Shown here: positions 53,505-62,836 of the stretch, piece by piece
Numbering within the stretch: the stretch's first letter is position 1
Layout of the letters: each line of letters opens with the position of its first letter
Origin: Thiotrichales bacterium
GTDB taxonomy: Bacteria > Pseudomonadota > Gammaproteobacteria > Francisellales > CACEW01
Length of the DNA: 64,000 nt
NCBI GenBank assembly: GCA_947476405.1
Contig: CANJQG010000003.1
Span: 40,005-104,004 of the forward strand
Direction of reading: 5' to 3'
Notes under the pieces: generated by a model
Database searches by the model: none
What the model was told of the DNA's origin: nothing
The model's input: the letters and a program-made list of their open reading frames with translations, nothing else
Translations under genes and position numbers: made by a program

Positions 53505-55271
53505 TTAAACATAACGCTCGGCATATTTCACATTCAATTCAATTATTTTTGAGGGCTTTCCATAAAGCGGCAAGCTAAAGACAATATGCAGACGATCTTG
53601 TTCCTGAACAGGAAGATCTCCCGCATGACAGGCACCAAACCAAATGGCTTTAACGCGCTCTCCATCGGGGAAGTTTAATATTAATTCGAGATGATTATAG
53701 CTTTTCCCAAAACGACGCAGGCTTTTGACATAAGCATAGGACTCGAAAATAGGTTCGTCAAATTCTCGGCCGTAGGGTTGCAGGGTTTTTAATGCGCTCA
53801 GGCGCTCGAGATCAAATGCGCCCTCCCAGTGACCATCGGTCCAAATCACGGGCCCGACGGTATGCGCAGCCAGGTTTTCTGAAGCTTGCGCTTCAAAGGC
53901 TAAACTAAACGTTTCAAACTGATCCAGCTCAATACTCAGTCCGGCTGCGGCTTTATGCCCACCAAACTTTAAAATTAAATCGGGATGCTGATCCGAAATC
54001 TGCTGCAAAGTTTCTCGAATATGCAGCGCATCAATGCTTCGGCAAGAGCCCGTAATCACAGCGACATCATTCAACTTGGGCGAAAAAATAATAACCGGGC
54101 GACCGAATTGGTCTTTAATCCGACTGGCTGCAATTCCGTGCACGCCGGCATGACCTTCTTCCAGATAAACAACGATGGAGGAACGACCTGACATCACTTG
54201 ATGTTCGGCTTGACGCAGGGCATCGCTTACCAATTCCTGCTGGATGCGCTTACGCTCCTGATTTTGTTGGAAAAGATTTTCTACCCAACGGCTCGCGGAC
54301 GCAATATCAGGCGCCAATAAAAAGCTGACTGAGCCTAGCGCATCTGACAAACGGCCATCGCTATTTAAAAGCGGACCGATTAAAAAGCCTAAATCTTCAG
54401 GCGTGACTAAGCTATTTTTTAATAAAGGGCGCAAAGCTTGCCAGGCAGGGCGCGTAAACTGATTGATTTTTTGTAACCCATATTGCACCACCACGCGATT
54501 ATTCAAGCTGCGCGCCATACTGACACAATCCGCAACAGTGCCCACAGCAACAAAATCTAATAAATCTGTCAGAGAGGCGGTATTTTTAGGCAAGTCACCT
54601 GCATCTACCATGGTTCGCCGAACGGCTGCCATCAAAAGCCAGGCCACCATACAACCTGCAATGTAAGGATCGGGAAAGGCACAGTCTTCGCGCGTCGGAT
54701 TGATACAGGCATACGCACTGGCCGGAATACCTTCTGCGGGAATGCCATGATGATCGGTGACAATCACCTCAATGCCTGCTGCTTTCAAACGCGCAATTCT
54801 GAGCTCATCCGAACTGCCATTATCCGCCGTAATCACCAAATCAATTTTGACCGAATGATTGAGAATCCGGTCCGCCAGCGCATCAGATAAACCATAGCCT
54901 TCCTGCATACGATGCCCAATAAACGAATGAACATGATTCGCAGAATGACCCAAAATATCAATCAAAGCGCGCATCAGGACGGCGTGACTGGTCTGTCCAT
55001 CGCAATCATGATCCGTCTCAATCGCAATATGCTGTTTTTTTAAAATCGCCTCTTGAATTCGCGCAACCGCTTGATTCATGTCCTGAAGCAAAAACGGCGA
55101 ACTGAGGTCACTCAAGCGCCCCTCAAAAATGCCCATCGCTTGCTTAGGATGTTCTGGAATGGGACGGGCAGCAATGATTTTTGCCAAAAAAGGATCGATT
55201 TTATGCTGAACCAGCGCATCAAACACGACCTGATTGACAGGCCGCCTGAGAATTCTCGTCTTTTCAAACAT
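53505..55271 (-). CDS. recJ: Single-stranded-DNA-specific exonuclease RecJ
   Basis: 5'-3' ssDNA exonuclease for recombination and mismatch repair. DHH-family motifs are present: ETDHDCDGQTSHAVLMRAL (motif II region), ADNGSSDELRI, VTDHHGIPAEGIP (motif III, DHH) and the DHHA1 domain with LKFGGHKAAAGLSIE. A C-terminal OB-like domain follows. 588 residues, full length. The motif II aspartates are DHDCD instead of the more common DYDVD; the metal ligands are kept. Confidence 0.93.
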   Translation of the reverse strand: MFEKTRILRRPVNQVVFDALVQHKIDPFLAKIIAARPIPEHPKQAMGIFEGRLSDLSSPFLLQDMNQAVARIQEAILKKQHIAIETDHDCDGQTSHAVLMRALIDILGHSANHVHSFIGHRMQEGYGLSDALADRILNHSVKIDLVITADNGSSDELRIARLKAAGIEVIVTDHHGIPAEGIPASAYACINPTREDCAFPDPYIAGCMVAWLLMAAVRRTMVDAGDLPKNTASLTDLLDFVAVGTVADCVSMARSLNNRVVVQYGLQKINQFTRPAWQALRPLLKNSLVTPEDLGFLIGPLLNSDGRLSDALGSVSFLLAPDIASASRWVENLFQQNQERKRIQQELVSDALRQAEHQVMSGRSSIVVYLEEGHAGVHGIAASRIKDQFGRPVIIFSPKLNDVAVITGSCRSIDALHIRETLQQISDQHPDLILKFGGHKAAAGLSIELDQFETFSLAFEAQASENLAAHTVGPVIWTDGHWEGAFDLERLSALKTLQPYGREFDEPIFESYAYVKSLRRFGKSYNHLELILNFPDGERVKAIWFGACHAGDLPVQEQDRLHIVFSLPLYGKPSKIIELNVKYAERYV

Positions 55272-55277
55272 CAGCGA

Positions 55278-56630
55278 TTAAGAGGCTGAATGGGTCGCAA
55301 CCGGCGTAGCCTGGGCAGGAACAAGCCAAGCATTGACAGCAGTAATATCTTGAGGGCCCAACAAACCCGCTTGCTCTTTTAAATTTAAGGTATCATTGAT
55401 GTAATTATAAATCGCCTGTGCATAAAGCTGCTGACTGCTAAATAAATTACTTTGTTGGGTCAGGACATCCACGATTGTGCGGGTTCCCACCAAATATCCG
55501 GCCTTCATCGCGCGCAGGGAAACTTGGCCCGAAATCACAGCCTGACCATACGCTTGAATCTGACTGATATCCGACAGCACATTTAAATAAGCCTGACTGA
55601 CATTGGTATCTGTCTGACGGCTGGTTTGGGTTTGATTCGCCACGCCTGCCTGATAGGTATATTGATTTTGTTTAACGGTTGCATAAGTTTGCCCCCCACT
55701 AAACACATTCCAGTTCAAAGCAACTTCACCTGCTTTGGTCGTGTAACGTGCATTTTCATCGGAAATCGGCGTGTCCACGGTGCTGCTGCTTCCACTTGCA
55801 TTTTGGTAGCTTCCACTGACGTTGATTGTTGGAACATAACCCGTCATTTCGGTCACCCGAATCCCCAGCTTATCAATTTGACTCTGGAGTTGGGCCGATT
55901 GCAAAGCGAGATTATTTTTCAAACCAAAATCCACCCAGGCTTTCATATCCGCTGGCTTTGGCTTTAAAAGAGGAAAGTTCTGTTTGAGTGAAGCCAAGTC
56001 TTTTTCAGGCTGCCCCGTCACGACGGCCAATGAGACAATCGCATTATTGAGATTATTTTGATCCGCCACCGTCGTCGCAATCGCTGATTCATAACTCGCA
56101 CGCGTGGATTCTACATCCGTTAAGGCTTTAATCCCGACTTTATATTGAGCATCTGTCTGGGTCATTTGCTCTGCCAAAGATTGCTGATTTGCTTCTGCAT
56201 ATCGTAATTGGTCTTGCGCTTCCAAGACATTAAAATAACTGGATGCAGTCGTCATAATCAAACTTTGAGCGGCCTGCGCATAGGTCACCGCTGCTTGCCG
56301 ATACGTGGCCTCCGCTTGCGTATAACTATACCATCCCCCTAAATTCAATAAGGGCTGAGTCAAGGTTAATGTATAACCATTACTATTGGGATATCCCGCT
56401 GGACCCGGGCTGATATGGGTCACGGCAGTATCTGCCGCCAGGGTTAAATTAGGCAATAAAACAGCACGACTAATGGGTACGCCGTAGCTCGCTGCTTTAT
56501 AGGTTTGTTCTGCCGCCAAATAAGTGCCATTAGTCGCAGCAGCCTGTTGATAAATGGTCGTCAAATCAGTGCTGGCCATCGCCAAACCAGGCATCACACA
56601 CAACAACACAGATACATTCTTTAATTTCAT
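55278..56630 (-). CDS. tolC: TolC-family outer membrane protein
   Basis: 450 residues. A signal peptide (MKLKNVSVLLCVMPGLAMA) is followed by two repeats of the outer membrane efflux domain. Repeat features include LPNLTLAADTAVTH and LNLGGWYSYTQAEATYRQA in the first half, and YVPTINVSGSYQN and LNWNVFSGGQTYATVKQNQYTY in the second. It forms the trimeric exit duct for type I secretion and drug pumps. It lies directly after pcm on the same strand (9 bp). Confidence 0.92.
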   Translation of the reverse strand: MKLKNVSVLLCVMPGLAMASTDLTTIYQQAAATNGTYLAAEQTYKAASYGVPISRAVLLPNLTLAADTAVTHISPGPAGYPNSNGYTLTLTQPLLNLGGWYSYTQAEATYRQAAVTYAQAAQSLIMTTASSYFNVLEAQDQLRYAEANQQSLAEQMTQTDAQYKVGIKALTDVESTRASYESAIATTVADQNNLNNAIVSLAVVTGQPEKDLASLKQNFPLLKPKPADMKAWVDFGLKNNLALQSAQLQSQIDKLGIRVTEMTGYVPTINVSGSYQNASGSSSTVDTPISDENARYTTKAGEVALNWNVFSGGQTYATVKQNQYTYQAGVANQTQTSRQTDTNVSQAYLNVLSDISQIQAYGQAVISGQVSLRAMKAGYLVGTRTIVDVLTQQSNLFSSQQLYAQAIYNYINDTLNLKEQAGLLGPQDITAVNAWLVPAQATPVATHSAS

Positions 56631-56639
56631 TTTTTATCC

Positions 56640-57287
56640 TTAAAATACAAAGCGTTCCAATTCAGGCGCTTTTAACAAAAGCGGCACGGTTGTTTCAAAC
56701 ATTTTTTCTGAAATCCATTGCCGCCCCTTTAAACAAATCAGCGTCACTTGCATCGCAGCCCCTTCACCTAAAATCGCAACAATACGCCCATTGGGTTTCA
56801 GACATTTTTTAAATGCTTCAGGCAAAAAAGGCAAGCCTCCCGTAATAATCACGGCATCAACAGGGGCATCCAAGGCCCAACCAGTGGCTGCATTTCCGAC
56901 ACACAACTTCACGTTATGCCCGTTTACTTTTGCTAGATTTTTTAAAGCAATTTCGCTCAAATCTGCATAGTATTCCACTGAGGTCACGTGCTTCGCCTGA
57001 CGTGCCAAAAGTGCCGTCAAAAAACCATTACCTGTTCCTACTTCCAAAACAGTCTCATGCACTTGCAGATTCAAAACCTGGAGCAATTTGGCCTGAACAA
57101 CCGGCGACAACATGATTTCCCCATGCAGCAACGGCAGAGTCATATCCGCATACGCAAAATCCTGAAAGGCTGGGGCCAAAAAGCTGGCACGATCAATCAA
57201 GCGAAATAGATCTTCGATTTTCCCATCCACTTTCCCCCAGGTTCGAATCTGTTGGGAAAGCATATTATCTTTGGCGTTATTCAGCAT
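56640..57287 (-). CDS. pcm: Protein-L-isoaspartate O-methyltransferase-like protein
   Basis: 215 residues of the PCMT family. The N-terminal MLSQQIRTWGKVD is typical of the tolC-linked subgroup. LLHGEIMLSPVVQAKLLQVL precedes SAM motif I ETVLEVGTGNGFLTALLA at about residues 78-95. NGRIVAILGEG follows. The PIMT substrate loop normally reading ISQP is here MLSPVV, so isoaspartyl repair activity is less certain than the methyltransferase fold. Confidence 0.82.
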   Translation of the reverse strand: MLNNAKDNMLSQQIRTWGKVDGKIEDLFRLIDRASFLAPAFQDFAYADMTLPLLHGEIMLSPVVQAKLLQVLNLQVHETVLEVGTGNGFLTALLARQAKHVTSVEYYADLSEIALKNLAKVNGHNVKLCVGNAATGWALDAPVDAVIITGGLPFLPEAFKKCLKPNGRIVAILGEGAAMQVTLICLKGRQWISEKMFETTVPLLLKAPELERFVF

Positions 57288-57350
57288 AAAAAAGTAAAAT
57301 CAGATGACAATGAAATAATCCTATCACAAAGCGTAAAAAGACGGTAGCTT

Positions 57351-57378
57351 TTGATACACTTTCCGATTAAAATAAAAT
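57351..57378 (+). promoter_or_regulatory. Probable promoter of proC-yggT
   Basis: TTGATA (57351-57356) and TAAAAT (57373-57378) with a 16 bp spacer. A GAGGGGA ribosome site follows before the proC ATG at 57403. Moderate match only. Confidence 0.4.
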
Positions 57379-57402
57379 TCAACTTCATTGAGGGGACATC
57401 CC

Positions 57403-58221
57403 ATGCAATCTGAAAAAATGATATTCCTCGGCGGCGGAAATATGACCCGCGCCATAATCTCTGGCTTAATAAAAAACCACTACCCGCCGAAAAAAATAAT
57501 CGTAATCGATCGCAACCCAGAAAAATGTGCTTTTTTTACCGAACACTTCGGCATGACGGCCAACTCGAATTTACAGGATCATCTGCCTGAAGCAGGGGTG
57601 ATTATTCTCGCCATTAAACCTCAGGATGCAAAAACAGCCTGCCCCTCAATTCAAGCACATTGCAAAACACATTCCCCCCTGATTTTATCGATTATGGCGG
57701 GACTGACCGTAAATACATTAAGCGAGTGGCTGGGAGAAAAATTAGCCATCATTCGCGCCATGCCCAATACGCCTTCCGCTATTCAAGACGGTGCGGCAGG
57801 CCTGTTTGCGAATCGTCATTGCACCCCAGCACAAAAAAATCAAGCCGAATCGATTCTACGTGCAACAGGGGTCATCAGCTGGGTTGATACGGAACCAGAT
57901 TTAGCTACAATCACAGCACTTTCGGGAAGCGGATCAGGCTATTATTTTTATTTTATGGAGATCATGGAAGCCGTTGCCATTAAAATGGGGATTTCAGCGG
58001 ACACCGCCCATTTATTTGCTGCACAAACAGCTTATGGCGCAGCAAAACTCGCCCTCGAAAGCCCGGAAAGCTTTGCCCAATTACGGGGGCACGTGACGTC
58101 AAAGGGCGGAAGTACAGCTGCTGCCATTGCGAGCATGCAAACAAACCACTTGACGAATGTACTCGAAAACGCCATGATCGCCTGCCGAGACCGCGCACTC
58201 GAACTAGCAAAAGGATCATAA
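57403..58221 (+). CDS. proC: Pyrroline-5-carboxylate reductase
   Basis: Last step of proline synthesis. From the ATG at 57403 (an earlier in-frame TTG at 57388 lies in the ribosome site), the Rossmann motif MIFLGGGNMTRAIISGL is followed by IRAMPNTPSAIQDGAAGL and ALSGSGSGYYFYFMEIMEAVA. The end carries LRGHVTSKGGSTAAAIASM, the family signature. About 272 residues. Followed one base later by yggT. Confidence 0.96.
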   Translation: MQSEKMIFLGGGNMTRAIISGLIKNHYPPKKIIVIDRNPEKCAFFTEHFGMTANSNLQDHLPEAGVIILAIKPQDAKTACPSIQAHCKTHSPLILSIMAGLTVNTLSEWLGEKLAIIRAMPNTPSAIQDGAAGLFANRHCTPAQKNQAESILRATGVISWVDTEPDLATITALSGSGSGYYFYFMEIMEAVAIKMGISADTAHLFAAQTAYGAAKLALESPESFAQLRGHVTSKGGSTAAAIASMQTNHLTNVLENAMIACRDRALELAKGS

Positions 58222-58222
58222 T

Positions 58223-58783
58223 ATGTCCGCTTTATTTATTCAAATTGCCCTTTTTTTGATTAACATTCTTTTTAATTTTTTTATTGGCCTGCTGATGCTG
58301 CGTTTTTTCTTGCAGTGGGTTAAAGCAGATTTTTACAACCCGCTCTCGCAATTTGTTATGAAGATGACTAATTTTGCATTATTACCGATGCGACGGGTTA
58401 TCCCTGGTTTTTTTGGCCTGGATTGGGCCGCGGTCCTTCTGATGCTGGTCGCACAGGCGCTTTCTCTCGCCTTGATTGCAGTCCTCACGGGCGCGTCTTT
58501 GTCAGGACCCACTTTTATCCTCGTTGTGATCATACAACTGATCACCCTCCTTCTTAACCTGTATTTTTTCATTATTATTCTGCGCGCTATTTTGAGTTTT
58601 AGCCCGCAGGCACACCTGAATCCGATGTTTCACGCGCTTGCACAATTATCCGAACCACTTTATCGCCCGATTCGACGCATCATCCCAATTATTGCCGGAT
58701 TTGATTTATCGCCGATGATTGCCCTGATTGGGATTCAAATTATTTTGATGCTTGTCCGTTACTTTAGCACTTCCTTGATGTAG
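58223..58783 (+). CDS. yggT: YggT family membrane protein
   Basis: 186 residues with two YggT repeats, each of two hydrophobic helices: the first has LRFFLQWVKADFYNPLSQFV, and the second AHLNPMFHALAQLSEPLYRPIRRIIP. YggT proteins are linked to osmotic or membrane-stress tolerance and, in some bacteria, to division or photosystem assembly. proC-yggT is a conserved order. Confidence 0.93.
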   Translation: MSALFIQIALFLINILFNFFIGLLMLRFFLQWVKADFYNPLSQFVMKMTNFALLPMRRVIPGFFGLDWAAVLLMLVAQALSLALIAVLTGASLSGPTFILVVIIQLITLLLNLYFFIIILRAILSFSPQAHLNPMFHALAQLSEPLYRPIRRIIPIIAGFDLSPMIALIGIQIILMLVRYFSTSLM

Positions 58784-58795
58784 GGAGCACGCTCC

Positions 58796-59146
58796 ATGCT
58801 TCTTTATGTGATTAAAGTATTGCTTTCTGCGATGATCATTGTAGCCGTCAGCGAAGTCTCAAAATCCAACGCCACCCTCGGTGCATTGATTAAATCTCTG
58901 CCCCTTATTTCTGTTCTTTCAATGATCTGGGTGTATGTGGATACTAAAAACATTCAGATCATTTCCACCCTCTCAACCAGTACCTTTTGGCTCGTTTTAC
59001 CGACTCTGCCCATGTTTTTGCTTTTACCTTATTTACTGAAATTAAAAATTGGATTTTATCCCGCACTGTCTATTGCATTAGGTTGTATGTTGGTTTTGTA
59101 TCTCATCACTGCGCTCATCTTAAAACGCTTTGGATTTGAACTGTAA
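58796..59146 (+). CDS. DUF3147 family small membrane protein
   Basis: 116 residues with four short hydrophobic helices. It starts MLLYVIKVLLSAMIIVAVSE and contains GALIKSLPLISVLSMIWVY, matching the DUF3147 pattern as I recall it. Function unknown. It ends on the base before the convergent xerD stop, with no spacer. Confidence 0.72.
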   Translation: MLLYVIKVLLSAMIIVAVSEVSKSNATLGALIKSLPLISVLSMIWVYVDTKNIQIISTLSTSTFWLVLPTLPMFLLLPYLLKLKIGFYPALSIALGCMLVLYLITALILKRFGFEL

Positions 59147-60052
59147 TCAAGCTCGCGGGTGATGCTCAGCATACAATTTTTGCAGACGCTCCGTCGCGAC
59201 GTGCGTATAAATCTGTGTCGTACTAACACTGCTATGCCCCAACAACATCTGAACGACCCGCAAATCGGCACCATGATTTAACAAATGTGTCGCAAATGCG
59301 TGACGCAAAGTATGAGGAGACAAGCCTGCATTCAACCCCACTTGTACCGCATAAAATTTAACACGATACCAAAAGCCTTGACGTGACATCGAACCCCCTT
59401 TCTGACTCAGAAAAAGCATAGAAGACAAAGCGCCTTTTTGCAAACCGGAACGCGCCGTTTCTAAATATTTAAGAATCCAGGCTTGCGCTTCTTCACCGAT
59501 AGGTACCAGACGCTCTTTACTCCCTTTACCCATCACTTTGATCACACCAGGAGGAATGTGCACCATATTAGTCGTTAAACTTATTAATTCACTGACACGC
59601 AAACCCGATGAATAAAGCAACTCCAACATAGCCCGATCTCGCAAACCAATATCTGTCGATGAATCAGGAGCGCTCAAAAGCTGAACCACCGCCTCTTCAC
59701 TGAGCGTTTTAGGCAAAGGACGGCCCATTTTGGGCTGATCCATCTCTGCAATCGGACTCACCGCAATCTGCCCGGTCTCTTTTGCCCAACTATAAAAATG
59801 TCGAAGGGAAGACAATAAACGCGCATTCGAACGCACACTCAATTGACGTTGGTAACGCAAGCGAAGATGGGCTTGAATATCCGCTGGATTCGCAGTCAAT
59901 ATGATTTTGTTCTTTACCGCTAAAAATGTTTGAAAATGCGTAAGATCATAGCGATATGAAGCAATCGTATTCGCGCTCAAACCCTTCGTTAAAAAACAAT
60001 AATCACAAAAATGAGTCAGCATTTCTCCATACTCAGCATTGTCTTTCTGCAT
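59147..60052 (-). CDS. xerD: Tyrosine recombinase XerD
   Basis: 301-residue site-specific recombinase resolving chromosome dimers at dif with XerC. The N-terminal SAM-like core-binding domain (residues 9-95) is followed by the catalytic domain with Arg152 (SGLRVSEL), Lys176 (GKGSKER), His247 and Arg250 (HTLRHAFATHLL), His273 (LLGHSS) and Tyr282 (TQIYTHV). All six catalytic residues are present. XerD is favoured over XerC by the SGLRVSEL and NHGADLRVVQMLLGH wording. Confidence 0.92.
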   Translation of the reverse strand: MQKDNAEYGEMLTHFCDYCFLTKGLSANTIASYRYDLTHFQTFLAVKNKIILTANPADIQAHLRLRYQRQLSVRSNARLLSSLRHFYSWAKETGQIAVSPIAEMDQPKMGRPLPKTLSEEAVVQLLSAPDSSTDIGLRDRAMLELLYSSGLRVSELISLTTNMVHIPPGVIKVMGKGSKERLVPIGEEAQAWILKYLETARSGLQKGALSSMLFLSQKGGSMSRQGFWYRVKFYAVQVGLNAGLSPHTLRHAFATHLLNHGADLRVVQMLLGHSSVSTTQIYTHVATERLQKLYAEHHPRA

Positions 60053-60181
60053 AACCCCTCTTGTTTTTTTTAAAAAAGAGGTGCATTATACCACAAGCTA
60101 AAGCATCTTTGGCCTTCTTAAAATCATTATATCATTTTGAAACCTGACATTATTCTTCCAAAAAACAGAGAGGCATCACAC

Positions 60182-60508
60182 ATGAGTGACATAATTATTA
60201 CCATTAGCAACGATAATTTTGACAGCGAAGTCTTGAAATCAAGCACCCCCGTTCTGGTAGATTTCTGGGCAGAATGGTGTGGCCCCTGCCGCATGATTGC
60301 CCCTATTTTGCACGAAATATCCCTTGAAAACCAAGGAAAAATAAAAATAGCGAAAGTCAATGTCGATGAGTGTCAGGAAATTCCTGGCAAATACGGCATT
60401 CGCGGTATCCCCACTTTGATCATCTTCAAAAATGGCAGTGCCCATGCGACCAAAGTAGGCGCCCTCTCCAAAGTGCAACTCCAAGCCTTTATCGACGAAA
60501 ATATCTAA
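60182..60508 (+). CDS. trxA: Thioredoxin 1
   Basis: 108 residues from the ATG at 60182. The active site FWAEWCGPCRMIAP is at about 27-40, and the cis-Pro loop IRGIPTLIIFKNG at about 72-84. Cytosolic protein-disulfide reductase. Located 20 bp before rho, the conserved trxA-rho order. The longer frame from 60137 is not needed. Confidence 0.97.
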   Translation: MSDIIITISNDNFDSEVLKSSTPVLVDFWAEWCGPCRMIAPILHEISLENQGKIKIAKVNVDECQEIPGKYGIRGIPTLIIFKNGSAHATKVGALSKVQLQAFIDENI

Positions 60509-60528
60509 GTTTTATCTGCGAGCGTTCC

Positions 60529-61788
60529 ATGAATTTAAATGATCTAAAAAAGAAATCCATTGCTGACTTGATGGAATTAGCCCACTCTCTGGGCGTTGAA
60601 AACGTGGGGCGTTCCCGCAAACAAGAAATCATCTTCGCCATTTTGAAATCCCACACCCGCAAGGGCGAGGATATTTTCGGCGAAGGTGTTTTGGAAATCC
60701 TTCAGGATGGTTATGGGTTTTTGCGTTCTTCAGACAGTTATTATGTCGCTAACCCTGACGATGTCTATGTTCCACCGCAATTGATCCGCCGCTTTAATCT
60801 GCGAACAGGTGACAGTATTTCCGGACGTATTCGCCCTCCAAAAGAAGGCGAGCGCTATTTTGCCCTGACCAAGATTGATTCGATCAATTTTGATCATCCT
60901 GAACAAGCGAAACAAAAAATCCTCTTCGAAAACTTGACCCCCCTCTTTCCGCAAGAGCGAATCAAAATGGAAATTGGCAATGGCTCAACCGAAGACATTA
61001 CCGCGAGAATCATTGACTTAGTATCGCCCATGGGCAAAGGTCAACGCGCACTGATTGTTGCCCCACCTAAAGTCGGCAAAACGATCATGATGCAAAATAT
61101 CGCCAATTCGATTTCACAAAACTATCCCGAATGTTATTTGATTGTTTTATTGATTGATGAACGTCCTGAAGAAGTCACCGAAATGGCAAGAACAGTGCGT
61201 GGAGAAGTTGTCGCCAGCACTTTTGATGAGCCCGCTACCCGCCATGTTCAATTGGCTGAAATGGTGATTGAAAAAGCAAAACGTTTAGTTGAACACAAAC
61301 AAGACGTCGTGATTCTATTAGACTCGATTACCCGCCTAGCCCGCGCCTATAATACGGTTGCACCTTCTTCCGGCAAAGTCCTAACCGGGGGTGTTGATGC
61401 CAATGCATTACAACGTCCAAAACGCTTCTTCGGTGCTGCACGTAATACCGCAGAAGGCGGCAGCTTAACCATCATCGCCACCGCATTGATTGATACAGGT
61501 TCAAAAATGGATGATGTGATCTTTGAAGAATTTAAAAGCACAGGTAATTCAGAATTGTACTTGGATCGTAAAATTGCAGAACGTCGCATTTATCCTGCGA
61601 TTTTCTTCAATAAATCCGGCACCCGCCATGAGGAATTGCTGACTAAACCAGACGAGCTACAACGCTTGTGGATTCTCCGTAAATTAATGCATCCCATGAC
61701 CGAAATCGCCGCCATGGAGTTTTTGACTGAACATCTCAAAGAGTCCAAAACCAATGATGATTTCTTCAAGGCCATGAAACGTCAGTAA
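60529..61788 (+). CDS. rho: Transcription termination factor Rho
   Basis: 419 residues from the ATG at 60529, identical in length to E. coli Rho. The N-terminal MNLNDLKKKSIADLMELA is followed by an RNA-binding cold-shock-like domain (EGVLEILQDGYGFLRSS). The Walker A motif APPKVGKT and Walker B VVILLDSITRLARAYN follow, with the Q/R loop region in TGGVDANALQRPKRFFGAARN. A frame reaching back to 60370 crosses trxA and is discounted. The stop overlaps the mutT start (TAATG). Confidence 0.97.
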   Translation: MNLNDLKKKSIADLMELAHSLGVENVGRSRKQEIIFAILKSHTRKGEDIFGEGVLEILQDGYGFLRSSDSYYVANPDDVYVPPQLIRRFNLRTGDSISGRIRPPKEGERYFALTKIDSINFDHPEQAKQKILFENLTPLFPQERIKMEIGNGSTEDITARIIDLVSPMGKGQRALIVAPPKVGKTIMMQNIANSISQNYPECYLIVLLIDERPEEVTEMARTVRGEVVASTFDEPATRHVQLAEMVIEKAKRLVEHKQDVVILLDSITRLARAYNTVAPSSGKVLTGGVDANALQRPKRFFGAARNTAEGGSLTIIATALIDTGSKMDDVIFEEFKSTGNSELYLDRKIAERRIYPAIFFNKSGTRHEELLTKPDELQRLWILRKLMHPMTEIAAMEFLTEHLKESKTNDDFFKAMKRQ

Positions 61789-62189
61789 TGTCAGAAAAAC
61801 GCCTGCACATCATCATCGGCATCCTTCAAAACGATCAGCATGAATTTTGCCTGGCGCAACGTCCAGCTCATGTGCACTTGGGTGGATTATGGGAGTTTTC
61901 AGGCGGAAAACTCGAACCAGGTGAAACACCTTTTGAAGGCCTCAAACGCGAGCTTGCAGAGGAACTCGGCATTGAAGTGATTTGCGCCGAACCCTACCTG
62001 GCATTTCCTTACGACTATCCCACACACAAAGTCTATCTAGACTTTTGGCGGGTCATTGAATTTAAAGGAAAGCCTCATGGGCACGAGGGTCAACCCATCC
62101 GCTGGGTTAAAAAATCAGACCTGACACACTATGACACTCCCGAAGCCAGTCAGTCGCTTATCGACAAACTATTAAGTGAGTCAACATGA
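61788..62189 (+). CDS. mutT: 8-oxo-dGTP diphosphatase MutT
   Basis: 133-residue Nudix hydrolase removing oxidised dGTP. The Nudix box GGKLEPGETPFEGLKRELAE continues EELGIEV, at about residues 37-63. The preceding FCLAQRPAHVHLGGLWEFSGG matches MutT substrate residues. The start overlaps the rho stop, and its own stop overlaps the next ATG (ATGA). Confidence 0.93.
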   Translation: MSEKRLHIIIGILQNDQHEFCLAQRPAHVHLGGLWEFSGGKLEPGETPFEGLKRELAEELGIEVICAEPYLAFPYDYPTHKVYLDFWRVIEFKGKPHGHEGQPIRWVKKSDLTHYDTPEASQSLIDKLLSEST

Positions 62190-62836
62190 CCTATCTCAAA
62201 CAACCGAAAGCGCACCTCTTTATCACCAATGCATTGATCGCGATTAATGTCATGATCATTGCCTCTGCGGCTTTTATGACTCCACTCTGGTCTGACTTTG
62301 TGCTTAAAATTGGGGGTAATTTGCAGACTGCGGGTATTGCCGTGTCTATCTTTTCGGTAGTGATTGGTGTCTTCATGTGCATTGCCGGCCGCATCGAACA
62401 CCACTATCAAAACGATGAATGGTTTATGTGTTTCTCCCAGCTCATTGTTTTTTTAAGCTATACTGCTTATTTATTTGTCCATCATCCCTGGCAATTGTAT
62501 TTAGTCCAAGTGGGTCTCGGCATTGGCGGCGCTTTTCAAACCCCAGTAATTTGCGCCATTTATCAGCGTTATTTTACCCAAAAAGAAAGCGCCATGTTCT
62601 GGGCCATCTGGAATGGCTTTTTTAATATCGCTATTGGATTCGGGGCGTTGATCAGCACCCTTCTCGTCGCCCACTTTGATTACACCATCATGTTCAAAAG
62701 CTTAAGTATTCTGGCTGGAATCTGCCTCATCGCCAATATTATCCTGATGATGCACATCCGCAAAGCCCGCTTTTTTGAAGTATTGACCTTAAGATCACAA
62801 CACTCTGCTTGTGGGGGTAAGGGCAGACGTTACTGA
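62186..62836 (+). CDS. Half-size MFS-like membrane protein
   Basis: 216 residues with six predicted helices, about half of a normal MFS carrier. Segments such as QLYLVQVGLGIGGAFQTPVICAIYQRYFTQKESAMFWAIWNGFFNIAIG resemble the C-terminal MFS half. No motif A is present. It overlaps mutT by 4 bp at the start, and its last 42 bp overlap the convergent effector-like gene, so the tail (RSQHSACGGKGRRY) may be read-through after truncation. Either a remnant or a homodimerising half-transporter. Confidence 0.6.
   Translation: MTYLKQPKAHLFITNALIAINVMIIASAAFMTPLWSDFVLKIGGNLQTAGIAVSIFSVVIGVFMCIAGRIEHHYQNDEWFMCFSQLIVFLSYTAYLFVHHPWQLYLVQVGLGIGGAFQTPVICAIYQRYFTQKESAMFWAIWNGFFNIAIGFGALISTLLVAHFDYTIMFKSLSILAGICLIANIILMMHIRKARFFEVLTLRSQHSACGGKGRRY

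Noticed and set aside
57240..57262. TpsiC-arm-like GGTTCGAATC near 57245 as a tRNA
   Set aside because: It lies inside the pcm coding sequence, and no acceptor, D or anticodon stems can be formed around it.
60057..60081. CCTCTT/AAGAGG hairpin between xerD and trxA as a terminator
   Set aside because: No gene ends there: xerD starts at 60052 on the minus strand and trxA starts downstream on the plus strand. The A/T loop alone is weak evidence.
60370..60528. N-terminal extension of Rho through trxA
   Set aside because: The extension is out-of-frame trxA sequence, and the ATG at 60529 gives exactly the normal Rho start and length.
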